Positions 9,269-18,495 are shown, counted from the stretch's first letter. The stretch: 64,000 nucleotides of DNA from Companilactobacillus kimchii DSM 13961 = JCM 10707 (GCF_001435445.1 NZ_AZDH01000018.1:1-64000), one strand, 5' to 3'. A program made the numbers and translations. The notes: generated from the letters alone by a model not told the origin.

Positions 9269-10228
9269 TTATTCAATTCTGATTCTAGGATCAACAATGC
9301 TTAGGATGATATCTGAAAGCAAAGTTCCTAATAGATTTAAAATTCCGTAGATTAAAACTAAAGCAGTGATTACAGTGTAATCACGGTAACTGATTGAATT
9401 GATGAACAGTAATCCCATACCTGGGTAAGAGAAGACAGTTTCAGTAAATAGGGAACCATTCAACAATCCAGTAATTGAATAACCGGCAAATGCGGCGATA
9501 GGTAATAATGAATTTCTAAAAATATGATGTTTGTAAATATCTTTTTCGGGAACACCTTTAGAACGAGCAGTTCTGACATAATCGGAACGTTTGGCATCGA
9601 TAACTTCTGAACGAAGATATTGAACAACGTTAACTGTTCCAAATAATGCTCCTAAAATACCTGGTAATAAGATGTGATAGAATCTTGATCCAATAGAACC
9701 TATTCCAGGTGTAGCCGTAGAGGAGATTGAACCAGTTGTTGGGAACCAACCCAGTACGTAACCAAAGATCCAGATACCGATAACCAAGATAACAAAGAAG
9801 GGAATACAGTATGTAACGTATGTGTATACTCTGATGATGCTATCAGGAAGTTTACCTTCGTGCTTAGCAGCGTACATACCCATTGGTAAAGCAAAACAAT
9901 AAGTAAGGATTGTTGTGAATAAAGCTAACCAAAGGGTATTTACAGCACGACTACCAATCAAACGAGTAACTGGTTCTTGATATTGATAACTATTTCCCAA
10001 ATTACCGTGGAATAAATGTACAACCCAATTCCAATATTGTTGATACCAAGGATCATACAAACCATTTAATTTCATCAAATGATGAAGTTGAGCAGGATCG
10101 GCTTTGGGATTAATGGAGCCGGTGAAAGGATCACCAGGCATTGCTTTAGCTAATAAGAAAACTAAAAGAGAAAGAATAATAACTTCAGGAATCATAATCA
10201 TGATACGACGGAGAATTGTTTTCCACAT
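9269..10228 (-). CDS. oppB: Oligopeptide ABC transporter permease
   Basis: A 319-residue permease of the OppB/DppB type, with an N-terminal membrane segment (RRIMIMIPEVIILSLLVFLL), the conserved AMPGDPF just after it, and the coupling segment RSDYVRTARSKGVPEKDIYK. Its ATG overlaps the oppF stop codon by one base (TAATG), pointing to translational coupling. It pairs with OppC to form the peptide channel. Confidence 0.94.
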   Translation of the reverse strand: MWKTILRRIMIMIPEVIILSLLVFLLAKAMPGDPFTGSINPKADPAQLHHLMKLNGLYDPWYQQYWNWVVHLFHGNLGNSYQYQEPVTRLIGSRAVNTLWLALFTTILTYCFALPMGMYAAKHEGKLPDSIIRVYTYVTYCIPFFVILVIGIWIFGYVLGWFPTTGSISSTATPGIGSIGSRFYHILLPGILGALFGTVNVVQYLRSEVIDAKRSDYVRTARSKGVPEKDIYKHHIFRNSLLPIAAFAGYSITGLLNGSLFTETVFSYPGMGLLFINSISYRDYTVITALVLIYGILNLLGTLLSDIILSIVDPRIRIE

Positions 10229-11202
10229 TATGCCTTCACCTCTCCTTCTTGTTTGATGATCTGTTCTGCGACTTCTTTTGGTAAAGCAACTGAATGAGTT
10301 GGACTAATTGGAACTAGTGGGAAAGCTTTACCATCCTTGTCGTAGTACTTGTCTTGTTGTTGACGATAGATTTCTTCAACGGCTAAACGATTGGCACGGT
10401 GTTCTTTTCTATCATTGACATTTGTTTCGGGGATGGCAGCTAGTAAACGCTTAGTGTAGATATGAACCGGATGATTATAAATATCATCACGAGTTCCAAT
10501 TTCAACTAGACGACCACGGTTCATGATGGCGATGTTATTACACATATGTCTGACAACACCCAAGTCATGGGAGATGAATAGGTAAGAAATTCCAAATTCA
10601 CGTTGAATTTTCTTCATGAAATTTAGAACTTGAGCTTGAACGGAAAGGTCCAAAGCGGAAACCGGTTCATCGGCGATGATCAATTTAGGATTGGTAGCAA
10701 CAGCACGAGCGACTCCGATACGTTGTCTTTGACCACCAGAGAATTGATGAGGGTACTTGTATAAAGCATCAGGATCCAAACCAACGATATCTAGTAGTTG
10801 TAAAACTCTTAATTTCTCTTCATCTTTACTTAAATGCTCGAAATTTCTTAATGGTTCTGCGATAATATCTTCAATTCTTTTTCTAGGATTCAAACTAGAA
10901 AGGGAATCTTGAAAAATCATTTGGACGTCATGGTTATAATCGAGTTCTTTACGGTTGTTCTTCTTGGTAATATCTTTACCTTGATACATGATTGAACCGC
11001 TTGTGATTTTTTCTAAACCGACGACTGATTTACCAGTGGTTGATTTACCTGAACCAGATTCACCAACCAACCCGTAGGTTTCACCAGCTTCAATATTGAA
11101 ACTGATACCATCGACAGCCTTTACAGAATCAGTAATTCGATTCCAAAATCCAGAACGGATAGGGTAGTGAACTTTTAAATTTTTAATTTCAACTAAACTC
11201 AT
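10228..11202 (-). CDS. oppF: Oligopeptide ABC transporter ATP-binding protein
   Basis: An ABC ATPase with Walker A GESGSGKST, signature FSGGQRQRIGVARA, Walker B LIIADEPVSALD and the C-terminal OppF/DppF extension. The longest open frame starts at 11256. I place the start at 11202 (324 residues, MSLVEIKNLKV) because this ATG forms an ATGA overlap with the oppD stop, has GGGAG upstream, and begins exactly where the family begins. The upstream 18 codons would be out-of-frame oppD sequence. Confidence 0.92.
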   Translation of the reverse strand: MSLVEIKNLKVHYPIRSGFWNRITDSVKAVDGISFNIEAGETYGLVGESGSGKSTTGKSVVGLEKITSGSIMYQGKDITKKNNRKELDYNHDVQMIFQDSLSSLNPRKRIEDIIAEPLRNFEHLSKDEEKLRVLQLLDIVGLDPDALYKYPHQFSGGQRQRIGVARAVATNPKLIIADEPVSALDLSVQAQVLNFMKKIQREFGISYLFISHDLGVVRHMCNNIAIMNRGRLVEIGTRDDIYNHPVHIYTKRLLAAIPETNVNDRKEHRANRLAVEEIYRQQQDKYYDKDGKAFPLVPISPTHSVALPKEVAEQIIKQEGEVKA

Positions 11203-12212
11203 GCTTTCACACTCCCAACCTGATCTGGAAATGAGAAGCTCTTGTAACAAGTACAACGAACTTCGTGTCCAGGTTCTATTTCATGCATTGTTGGATTTTT
11301 TTCGTGTTCTTCAGGCTTGACCCAAGGAATACGTGGAGCAAATCGATCACCAATTTGAGGCATTTTTTGTAATGAAGGGACATTACCTTGAATGACATAT
11401 AAGTCATCGTTTTGATTATCACGTTGAGGCATTGATCTTAATAGAGAACGTGTATAAGGATGCTTTGGAGTATTGAAGATTTGTTCAACGCTACCTTCTT
11501 CAACAATTTGTCCGGCATACATAACTGCTACACGATCGGCAGTTTCAGCAACAACTCCTAAATCATGGGTGATCAGGATAATACCGGCATGATTTTCAGC
11601 TTGAATCTTTCTTAGAACATCCAAGATTTGAGCTTGAATTGTTACATCAAGAGCAGTTGTTGGTTCGTCAGCGATGATTAAATCGGGTTTGCAAGCAATG
11701 GCAATCGCGATAATAACACGTTGACGCATACCACCGGAAAGCTGATGAGGAAATTGATGAGCTGTTCTTTTAGGATCAACAATTCCTACTTCCTTTAAGA
11801 GCTCCAAAACTCTATTATGTTTTTGCTCAGCGGTTAATTTAGTGTGGTAGGTCATCACTTCACTAATTTGATCTTCAATCCTTTTTAGAGGATTTAAAGC
11901 AGATAGTGGATCTTGGAAGATCATTCCGATTTTGGCTCCTCGGAATTTGTTGTATCCAGCTTCATCAAGTTTTAAAAGGTCAGTGCCTTCAAAATCAATT
12001 TCACCTGAAATTTTTGTTTCGGATGGATCATGCAATCCCATAATGGTTGTGGCTAAAGTACTCTTTCCACATCCAGACTCACCAACAATGGCGAGAATCT
12101 CATCATGGTGAACTGTGAGATTAATATGAGAAATGGCATCGTAGTATTTTCCATTAATCTTAAAAGCAGTGTTAACATCTTTAATATTTAGAAAATCTGA
12201 TGTAGTTTCCAA
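11199..12212 (-). CDS. oppD: Oligopeptide ABC transporter ATP-binding protein
   Basis: A 337-residue ABC ATPase with Walker A GESGCGKST, signature LSGGMRQRVIIAIA and Walker B LIIADEPTTALDV. The C-terminal extension shows FAPRIPWV near residue 290 and a pair of cysteines in EVRCTCYKSF, a region where OppD/DppD proteins often carry cysteines. It is the first gene of the oppDFBCA operon and overlaps oppF by 4 nt. AGGAGGGG stands upstream of the ATG. The promoter at 12314-12342 leaves a leader of about 95 nt. Confidence 0.93.
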   Translation of the reverse strand: METTSDFLNIKDVNTAFKINGKYYDAISHINLTVHHDEILAIVGESGCGKSTLATTIMGLHDPSETKISGEIDFEGTDLLKLDEAGYNKFRGAKIGMIFQDPLSALNPLKRIEDQISEVMTYHTKLTAEQKHNRVLELLKEVGIVDPKRTAHQFPHQLSGGMRQRVIIAIAIACKPDLIIADEPTTALDVTIQAQILDVLRKIQAENHAGIILITHDLGVVAETADRVAVMYAGQIVEEGSVEQIFNTPKHPYTRSLLRSMPQRDNQNDDLYVIQGNVPSLQKMPQIGDRFAPRIPWVKPEEHEKNPTMHEIEPGHEVRCTCYKSFSFPDQVGSVKA

Positions 12213-12313
12213 GATATCCCCTCCTGATTCTAATAATCTTCTTATTTAAACTCTAAGATGCAAAGATACATTCGTACCAGTGCTCCGTTGAACTTTTTTA
12301 ATAATTGAGTTCG

Positions 12314-12342
12314 ATTATAGTTAATCATTTTCTAATTTACAA
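12314..12342 (-). promoter_or_regulatory. Promoter of the opp operon
   Basis: On the minus strand a TTGTAA -35 box is followed by a 17-nt spacer and a perfect TATAAT -10 box, about 100 nt before oppD. No clear CodY-type site was confirmed by eye. Confidence 0.7.
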
Positions 12343-12777
12343 CCCCTAAAATTAAAATAATATTAAAAAACTTTATTAATTATTCATAATTGGGCTATAA
12401 ACATTGTTTTATCTTTATGAACAGACTATACAATTAAATTAGAAAGATTAGAAAAAAGTTAACTTATAAATGACGATACGTATATTTTCAGGTTACTGGT
12501 CTAATTATTGGTACCAAAGAGATTCCTAGAATATAGGAGAAGATAGAGTAGACTAATTAATTGACGTTATAACGCCAGTGGTTTGAACCAATTATCTTAG
12601 AAATAAAAAGGAGTTCCAGAAAAATTAATTTCTGAAACTCCTTTAAAGAATTTTTTTATTATTTTCATGAAAAATTAGTTAGCAAAATAAGTTGAAACGC
12701 TGTCATTGACGTGTCAGAATATGAAAATACGTTATTAAAAAAACTGAATTCTGAATGAAAATGGTGGTAATATATCC
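12343..12777. other. Non-coding stretch with a hairpin and no supported gene
   Basis: AT-rich region between the opp promoter and the next plus-strand gene. It holds a 19-codon plus-strand frame at 12470-12529 without a ribosome binding site, and a terminator-like hairpin at 12607-12643. A weak plus-strand promoter (TTGTTT, 17 nt, TATACA at 12404-12432) would fit a transcript of about 200 nt ending at that hairpin. No coding gene is claimed. Confidence 0.4.
12607..12651. terminator. Terminator-like hairpin without an obvious gene
   Basis: AAAGGAGTT and CAGAAA pair with TTTCTG and AACTCCTTT, with one C/A mismatch and a 6-nt loop. A T7 run starts a few bases after the stem on the plus strand, and a shorter T-rich run follows on the minus strand. 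The gene it serves is unclear. Confidence 0.5.
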
Positions 12778-12795
12778 GTGAAGAAAGGTGATCTT

Positions 12796-13302
12796 ATGCG
12801 TCAACAAATGCGTCATCAAAAGAAAACTAAGAAACCATTGGTTTTAACAATCATCATTTCATTACTAGTTTTAATAGTTTTATGCGTTGTCTTCTTTTTT
12901 CCATTGAATAATATGTTACGCAGTGCGACAGGTAATGATACCCCTAGCGATAAGGCCGTGAAATCGGAATTAGTTAAAAAGGTTAAGGCACGTAAAACTG
13001 GTGATCCTAAGAAAGATGAGAAGATTGACCGAGCAGCTTCCGTTTTAGGTAAGAAGAAAATGTCTGAAATCATGTCGGCTGCGGACAGTCAGGATAAAAC
13101 AGCGACTCTTATTGAAGATTCATCTGCATTAACAAAGGAACAATCACAAAAAGCTGCTCAAGAAATTTTTTCTAATGATGAGTACTCGGGTTTGAGAACT
13201 GCTATTAATAATGGAAATTGGTATCAGGCCTATCAACAATATCAGAAACTTTCTAATAATGGAGAATTGAATCAATTGCAGCAAGATATAAATCAAAAAT
13301 GA
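12796..13302 (+). CDS. Hypothetical membrane-anchored protein
   Basis: I do not recognise a named family. The ATG at 12796 is preferred over a GTG at 12778 because GAAAGGTGAT sits at proper distance before it. The 168-residue product has a basic N-terminus (QQMRHQKKTKKP), one strong membrane helix near residues 14-36 and a polar extracellular or cytoplasmic tail. The tail is rich in K, S and D and ends in a Gln/Asn/Tyr-rich helical section (NNGNWYQAYQQYQKLSNNG). The N-in pattern predicts an exported C-terminal domain. It is a single gene with its own terminator. Confidence 0.7.
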   Translation: MRQQMRHQKKTKKPLVLTIIISLLVLIVLCVVFFFPLNNMLRSATGNDTPSDKAVKSELVKKVKARKTGDPKKDEKIDRAASVLGKKKMSEIMSAADSQDKTATLIEDSSALTKEQSQKAAQEIFSNDEYSGLRTAINNGNWYQAYQQYQKLSNNGELNQLQQDINQK

Positions 13303-13309
13303 AGATAAC

Positions 13310-13343
13310 AAAAAAGTGCAAATCAAAATTTGCACTTTTTTTA
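13310..13343 (+). terminator. Terminator of the membrane-anchored hypothetical gene
   Basis: AAAAGTGCAAAT pairs with ATTTGCACTTTT around a short loop, then a T-run. Confidence 0.85.
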
Positions 13344-13392
13344 ATGATTTGAAATAGACTATTTAGTGATGGCATATTTCAAATGAATATTT

Positions 13393-13629
13393 TTAGGAAT
13401 TCTCTGGAAATGTGGAATTATCCGTATTATCGTTATCTGCATCATAGAAGAATGCTTGAAGAGGGATGTTGTATTTATTATGAATTAGTAATATCTCTTT
13501 TTGAGTGAACCCTAAGTCATCATTCTTTCTACGAATGGTAGATGTTGATTTGTCGAGAAGTTTGGCAATATCATTTTGTTTGATGTTCTTTAATGTAAAA
13601 TATGCTTTTAAATATTGATTGCTATACAT
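13393..13629 (-). CDS. Small HTH protein, Cro/phage repressor-like
   Basis: A 78-residue protein. Residues 5-55 (YLKAYFTLKNIKQNDIAKLL, then DKSTSTIRRKNDDLGFTQKE) fit a helix-turn-helix of the XRE/Cro type, like short phage or plasmid regulators. The acidic C-terminal tail is rich in D and N. AAGGGAAT precedes the ATG. It is divergent from another HTH gene at 13775, with a perfect palindrome between them. No integrase or phage gene is nearby, so a phage origin is only a possibility. Confidence 0.65.
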   Translation of the reverse strand: MYSNQYLKAYFTLKNIKQNDIAKLLDKSTSTIRRKNDDLGFTQKEILLIHNKYNIPLQAFFYDADNDNTDNSTFPENS

Positions 13630-13723
13630 AATAAATTCCCTTTTTTTAAGTTTTCCTTAATCAAGGACAAGAACATGGTAAACTAGAAATTCTTTTTTTT
13701 CAATAACTTTTTTTGAAAAAACC

Positions 13724-13742
13724 ATATTTTAAGTTAAAATAT
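13724..13742. promoter_or_regulatory. Perfect 9+1+9 palindrome, operator candidate
   Basis: ATATTTTAA, a central G, and TTAAAATAT form an exact dyad between two divergent HTH genes, about 33 nt before the plus-strand start. That is the expected place for an autoregulatory operator. Confidence 0.55.
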
Positions 13743-13774
13743 CATATATGAAAGGTATAGGTTGTATTTGACAC

Positions 13775-14017
13775 ATGATAACGATTGGAAAGTATTTGCG
13801 TAAAAAAAGACTTTTGAAGAATTTGACACTCCAGCAGGTGGTTGACACTACAAAAACAGAATATGGCTGCACTACATCGACCTCGGTTCTGAGTGCAATT
13901 GAAACAGATAAAAATAAGATCATTGATGGTGAACTCTTATTTGTATTATCGGATTTTTATGAGATCGATTTACAAGAATTACAAACATTGATTCTAAAAA
14001 ATCTGCAAATTAAATAA
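13775..14017 (+). CDS. Small XRE-family HTH regulator
   Basis: An 80-residue protein with MITIGKYLRKKRLLKNLTLQ then QVVDTTKTEYGC and TSVLSAIETDKNKI, an HTH_3 domain taking nearly the whole chain. It is likely a DNA-binding repressor. The ribosome binding site is poor: AAAGGT lies about 18 nt from the ATG, so the start is uncertain. It is divergent from the HTH gene at 13393-13629 and followed by a modest hairpin near 14142. Confidence 0.65.
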   Translation: MITIGKYLRKKRLLKNLTLQQVVDTTKTEYGCTTSTSVLSAIETDKNKIIDGELLFVLSDFYEIDLQELQTLILKNLQIK

Positions 14018-14138
14018 GTAAAAAAATTATCTTCAAAATTTAATTGTATTAGCAGATACTTCTATATAAATAAATCTATGCTGTTTAATAATTATATTAA
14101 ATATGGTCAAAAATAAAATAAATAAGCATTTTGTATTC

Positions 14139-14182
14139 ACTCACTTGTAAAGATACTCAAAAAACAAGTGGGATTTTTTATT
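14139..14182 (+). terminator. Probable terminator of the small XRE gene
   Basis: CACTTGT pairs with ACAAGTG around a loop of about 16 nt and is followed by GGGA and six T. The stem is short, so this is moderate evidence. The rest of 14018-14326 holds only the promoter listed next. Confidence 0.5.
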
Positions 14183-14210
14183 AGCCAAAAGTTTGAACGA
14201 TAAATCACAA

Positions 14211-14247
14211 GTGAAATAGTTCACATCTACAAAAAAATAGGTACAAT
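14211..14247 (+). promoter_or_regulatory. Promoter and overlapping dyad before the GH65 gene
   Basis: TTCACA (14220-14225), a 16-nt spacer and TACAAT (14242-14247) form a plausible promoter. The dyad GTGAA, ATAG, TTCAC at 14211-14224 overlaps the -35 box and could be an operator. Confidence 0.5.
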
Positions 14248-14326
14248 GAGGGCAGAGGATTCGATTTATGTGAACGACATTACTGATATTGAGGGCAAAA
14301 TATCTTTAATGAACGGATGATGACTT

Positions 14327-16663
14327 ATGGAATATTGTGTAACCACCAAAAATAATGACAGTTGGTATATTGGTACCAACGATTTCGACCTCTTCAAGGC
14401 GGATAAGACCGAAGCAATAATGTTTCAAGGCAACGGTTATCTAGGCATAAGAGCAACTGCTGAAGAAAGAAACTTGAACGAAAGACGTGATATGTTCGTA
14501 GCTGGAACGTTTGATGCGTTCAATGATGAAGTCACAGAACTTCCTAATTTACCTGATCTATTAAATATGGAGATCATAATCAATCAACGAGCATTTTCAT
14601 TAAGTACGGGATTGATAGAGAACTATCATAAGCATCTTAATTTAAGGAATGGTGAATTAATTCGGTCATTTGATTGGCTAATTGATGGTAATAGAATCAG
14701 TTTTAAGTTTTCACGTTTTGTTTCAATGAATGATGTTCATTTATTTGTCTCTAAATTGGAAATCACTTCTGATCAGAGTGACCTAAACATTAAACTCAAT
14801 TCAGGGATTGATGGTCAATATTCCAATAGTGGAACTCAACACTTAGTTGAAGGTGACAAACGCCTGTTTGATGGTAAAATTCTGCAATTGCAGTAAAAGA
14901 CGCAACAAACGAATATTGGTTTTACTTTTAATGTGACACAGAAAGCTTATGTCGATGAGGTGTTGTTAAAGGTTAAACCCAGTATTAGAATGGATCGCCG
15001 CCAGATTTTTGACGAATATAATGTTGATATGACTAAAGGTGAGAGATTCACTTTTGTTAAATATGCTAATGTCTATACGACTATTGATAGCGATGTGGGC
15101 AGTGACACTATTTCAGATATATCCATAGATGCAATTAAGCGCTCCAGTCTACTTAATTATGATGAGTTATTGAATAAATCAGCTAATGCTTGGAATATCA
15201 ATGTTTGGCAACGTAGTTTGATCAGTATTGATTCGGACGATGTCAAACCACAAGTAGCGATTAATTTTGCTCGTTATCAATTGGCGGCTAATACTCCTAA
15301 AGATTCAAGAATGAATATTGGAGCTAAAGGTTTGACTGGTGAGGGGTACAAAGGCCATACATTCTGGGATACAGAAATCTATATGTTGCCATACTTTACT
15401 TTTACGATGCCGGAGATGGCACGTAATCTTTTGAAATATCGTTATTTAGGACTAGATGGTGCTAGGAAGAAAGCTAAGGCCAATGGCTACTGGGGAGCTC
15501 AATTTCCTTGGGAGTCAGCCTGGTCGACTGATGGTGAAATGACACCACCTTGGGGTTCAGTTGATATTGTAACTGGAAAACCGATGCGAATTCTTTCTGG
15601 TTCTTTGGAACAACACATTACTAGTGATGTGGTTATTGCTGTAATGCAATATTTGTCGATTACTAAAGATGAGAGATTTGCTGAAGAAATGGGTTATGAA
15701 ATTATTCTAGACGCTGCCAAATTTTGGGCTAGCCGGCTAGAATGGGACCCTGCACGTAAGAAGTTTGTTATCGATAATGTGATTGGACCGGATGAATACA
15801 AGGAACATATTGATAACAGTGCATTTACCAATTACACTGCTTTCTGGTGTATTCAAAAGGCAATTGCAGTGATTGACCTGTTGAGAAACTCTAATCCAGA
15901 AATATATAACGGATTGAATTTGAAATTAAAACTTGATGAGGCTTATCAGGATTGGATATCTAAGGTTAATTTAATTTTTCTACCTAAGCCTAATGAATTT
16001 GATGTTATTCCAGAAGACGACACATATTTACAAAAGAAAATAATTGAAACAGCTCAGTATCAATCCGATGGAGGTCATGCGAAGATCTTCAAAGATTATA
16101 ATTTACAACAGATCAATGATTTACAAGTTACTAAGCAGGCTGATGTCTTATTGTTAGTCTTCTTATTTGAAGATTTATTTAGCGACGATATTAAACTTGC
16201 CAATTGGAATTACTATGAACCCAAGACTACACACGATTCATCACTATCTTTCTCAACTCATAGTATTTTGGCCAGTGATTTAAATTTGGCTGATACGGCT
16301 TATGATTATTTTGAGAGAGCATGTGAGGTCGATTTAGGGACTGGCGTCGGTAAATCAGCTCAAGGGTTACATATGGCCTCAATTGGTGGTATTTGGAATA
16401 TGATTGTTGAAGGATTCGGTGGTATCAGAGTTCTTGATGGTCAATTGAGAATCGAACCACATCTCCCAAGTAAATGGAATAGTTTGCATTTTGAAATTAA
16501 TTGGCATGGCAGTCTGTTGAAGATTGATGTGTACAAGGATACCTTCCAAGTATCTGTTTTAGGAGACGCCATTACTTTTATTAACCACAATGAGATTTAT
16601 CACGTTGCTGCTAATTCAAAAATAGAAATCCCTATATCGATTGAAGTGAACGTAGAGGATTAA
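14327..16663 (+). pseudogene. GH65 disaccharide phosphorylase, interrupted by an in-frame stop
   Basis: The frame opens at 14327, hits TAA at 14894-14896 after 189 codons, and continues in the same frame to 16663. Without that stop the product would be about 778 residues, the normal size of GH65 maltose/kojibiose/nigerose-type phosphorylases, which split alpha-glucobioses with phosphate to give beta-glucose 1-phosphate. N-terminal beta-sandwich sequence lies before the stop. The (alpha/alpha)6 catalytic domain lies after it, with GHTFWDTEIYMLPYFT, the FPWESAWSTDGEM substrate loop and VIGPDEYKEHIDNSAF, whose Glu in DEY is the catalytic acid. The second part begins with a GTG at 14933 without a ribosome binding site, so separate translation is unlikely. 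Sequencing error or stop readthrough are alternatives. The exact disaccharide is not determined. Confidence 0.85.
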
Positions 16664-16666
16664 AGA

Positions 16667-16710
16667 AAAGTATTACCAATTTCGTTGAGGAGTTGGTAAT
16701 ACTTTTTTGT
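16667..16710 (+). terminator. Terminator of the GH65 gene
   Basis: AAAAGTATTACCAA pairs with TTGGTAATACTTTT around a 12-nt loop, then a T-run. Confidence 0.85.
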
Positions 16711-16734
16711 TGATAAACTAATTAATTTTATATT

Positions 16735-16762
16735 TTTGAATAATTAAACCGCTTTCTATAAT
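16735..16762 (+). promoter_or_regulatory. Probable promoter of the SDR-RpiR pair
   Basis: TTTGAA, a 16-nt spacer and a perfect TATAAT, about 30 nt before the SDR start. Confidence 0.5.
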
Positions 16763-16794
16763 AGAATTGACGTAATAGTATAGGAGGGTAAATT

Positions 16795-17613
16795 ATGAAA
16801 AAGGTAGCAATAATCACGGGTATTTCTTCAGGGATGGGAAAAGCGGCGGCTTTATATTTTAAAGAACAAGGATTTGAAGTTTATGGTGGTGCACGTCGAA
16901 TTGAGAGATTGGCTGATCTAAAGGAGCAAGGTATTCATACACAGAGCCTAGATGTGACGGATGCAATTTCAGTACGTGCGCTAGTGGATCGTGCCATTAG
17001 TGAACAAGGCCAGATTGACGTCTTAGTAAATAATGCTGGTTATGGTGAGTTTGGTCCGATTGAAGAGGTACCGATTGAGAATGCCAAAAAGCAATTTGAT
17101 GTCAATGTTTTTGGAGCTGCGCAAATAACAAAATATGTTTTGCCACAGATGAGACAGCAAGGTTCAGGCCGTATCGTCAATATTTCTTCAGTTGGTTCTA
17201 ATATTTATAGTCCTCTTGGTGGTTGGTATTACACAACTAAAGCTAGTTTGAATATGTGGAGCGATGTCTTGGATCAAGAGGTTAAACAATTTGGAATTCG
17301 TTCAGTTATCGTGCAGCCAGGGTTGACTAAGTCTGAATGGAGTACGATTGCTTTTGAAAATGCCAAAAAGAATTTAGCTGAGAATTCACCATATGAGAAC
17401 ATGCTTGATAAAACAGAGGAACTTTTCTCGAAGATTACTTTCAGTGAGGCAACAGCTGAAGATTTGGCGAAAGTATTCTACAGAGCAGCGACTGATATTA
17501 GGCCAAAACGTCGTTATTATCATTCAGTTGTTGACCATGGGATGGTCCTCGTAGCTAGAACGATGCCTAATACTTATCGAGCAGTTTTATCCAAAATGAT
17601 GAAGGGGATTTAA
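16795..17613 (+). CDS. Short-chain dehydrogenase/reductase
   Basis: A 272-residue classical SDR. The cofactor motif is TGISSGMG (residues 8-15), the NNAG motif is at 79-82, the catalytic Ser is in ISSVGSN (near 131), and Tyr145 and Lys149 form the YxxxK pair. PG at about 175 follows as usual. It is an NAD(P)-dependent alcohol or ketone reductase of unknown substrate. AGGAGGG precedes the ATG. One nucleotide separates its stop from the start of the RpiR gene, so they form an operon. Confidence 0.88.
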   Translation: MKKVAIITGISSGMGKAAALYFKEQGFEVYGGARRIERLADLKEQGIHTQSLDVTDAISVRALVDRAISEQGQIDVLVNNAGYGEFGPIEEVPIENAKKQFDVNVFGAAQITKYVLPQMRQQGSGRIVNISSVGSNIYSPLGGWYYTTKASLNMWSDVLDQEVKQFGIRSVIVQPGLTKSEWSTIAFENAKKNLAENSPYENMLDKTEELFSKITFSEATAEDLAKVFYRAATDIRPKRRYYHSVVDHGMVLVARTMPNTYRAVLSKMMKGI

Positions 17614-17614
17614 T

Positions 17615-18358
17615 ATGGCATTTTTTGGATTCAAAGATATTGATAAATTATCAGAAGTTGATATGGCGATTTATCGCTACATTGTTGATCATGATGAGCA
17701 AGTACCTTTAATGAGAGTTCGTGATTTATCTCAGGGGGCGCATGTTTCAAATTCTTCAGTCATGCGCTTTATTCATAAGATTGGTTATAGTAGTTTTCCT
17801 GAGTTCAAGGTTTCATTTAAAAGTGAAAATCAGGACTTAATGCGTTCCAAAAGTGATGTTTTGAATATTATTGATCGAAATGCTTTTCCCAATGATATTG
17901 AAAAGACAATTAAGTTGGTAGCTCATTTGATGTTAGATGCTGATAATATTGTTTTCTTTGGAATGGGAGGATCTGGCGCAATTGCTGAATATGCTTCAAG
18001 ACAGGCGGCATCACTAGGATTCAATTCATATGCGGTTAAAGATCCTTTTTATCCTTTGATCCAACAATTACACAATACTTCTAATAATGTCATCGTTACG
18101 CTGTCAGTTTCAGGGCGGACTAGTGAAATTTTGGAGACTTTAAATAACTTTGTTAATAGTCCAGATACTATTTTAGTTAGTGTGACGGGAAATATTGAAA
18201 GTCCTATTGCTAGAATTGGCCGCTATGCACTTAGTTACAATATTCCAGAAACTAGAATTCATAAATACTACGATTTAACAAGTCAGGTACCATGTGTTTA
18301 TATTGTTGATGGTTTATTAATGGAATTACATAATCAGGACATTAGTCGGAAAATATGA
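17615..18358 (+). CDS. MurR/RpiR-family regulator with SIS domain
   Basis: A 247-residue regulator. The N-terminal HTH_6 domain (about 1-75) includes LSQGAHVSNSSVMRFIHKIG. The C-terminal SIS domain (about 105-240) shows NIVFFGMGGSGAIAEYASRQ and VTLSVSGRTSEIL, which bind phosphosugars. Such proteins control sugar operons by sensing a phosphorylated sugar. It stands just upstream of an EIIC-GH1-ROK kinase operon that has a 14-bp inverted repeat in its promoter, a natural target. Start supported by AAGGGG. Confidence 0.88.
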   Translation: MAFFGFKDIDKLSEVDMAIYRYIVDHDEQVPLMRVRDLSQGAHVSNSSVMRFIHKIGYSSFPEFKVSFKSENQDLMRSKSDVLNIIDRNAFPNDIEKTIKLVAHLMLDADNIVFFGMGGSGAIAEYASRQAASLGFNSYAVKDPFYPLIQQLHNTSNNVIVTLSVSGRTSEILETLNNFVNSPDTILVSVTGNIESPIARIGRYALSYNIPETRIHKYYDLTSQVPCVYIVDGLLMELHNQDISRKI

Positions 18359-18415
18359 TAAGGAACATGTTGTACCACGGATGGAATATTATTCAAAGCT
18401 TAGGTACAGCAATTC

Positions 18416-18461
18416 AAAACGCTTACAAAGTATTCACAATTTGTAAGCGTTTTTCTATACT
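18416..18461 (+). promoter_or_regulatory. Promoter with perfect 14-bp inverted repeat before a PTS operon
   Basis: AAAACGCTTACAAA (18416-18429) and its exact reverse complement (18440-18453) flank 10 nt. The right arm fills the spacer of a promoter: TTCACA at 18433-18438, 17 nt, TATACT at 18456-18461. It may be the RpiR operator or a cre-related site. As RNA the hairpin could also end the rpiR transcript. Confidence 0.65.
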
Positions 18462-18495
18462 GGTATTTGTAATCAAATAAAGGGGGATTCATATT

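Noticed and set aside
12470-12529. 19-codon plus-strand frame rich in Trp and Tyr
   Set aside because: There is no ribosome binding site and the length is too short to separate from chance. It is mentioned only as part of a possible small transcript.
13393-14017. Prophage or plasmid remnant around the small HTH pair
   Set aside because: No integrase, terminase, replication gene or att-like repeat is visible nearby.
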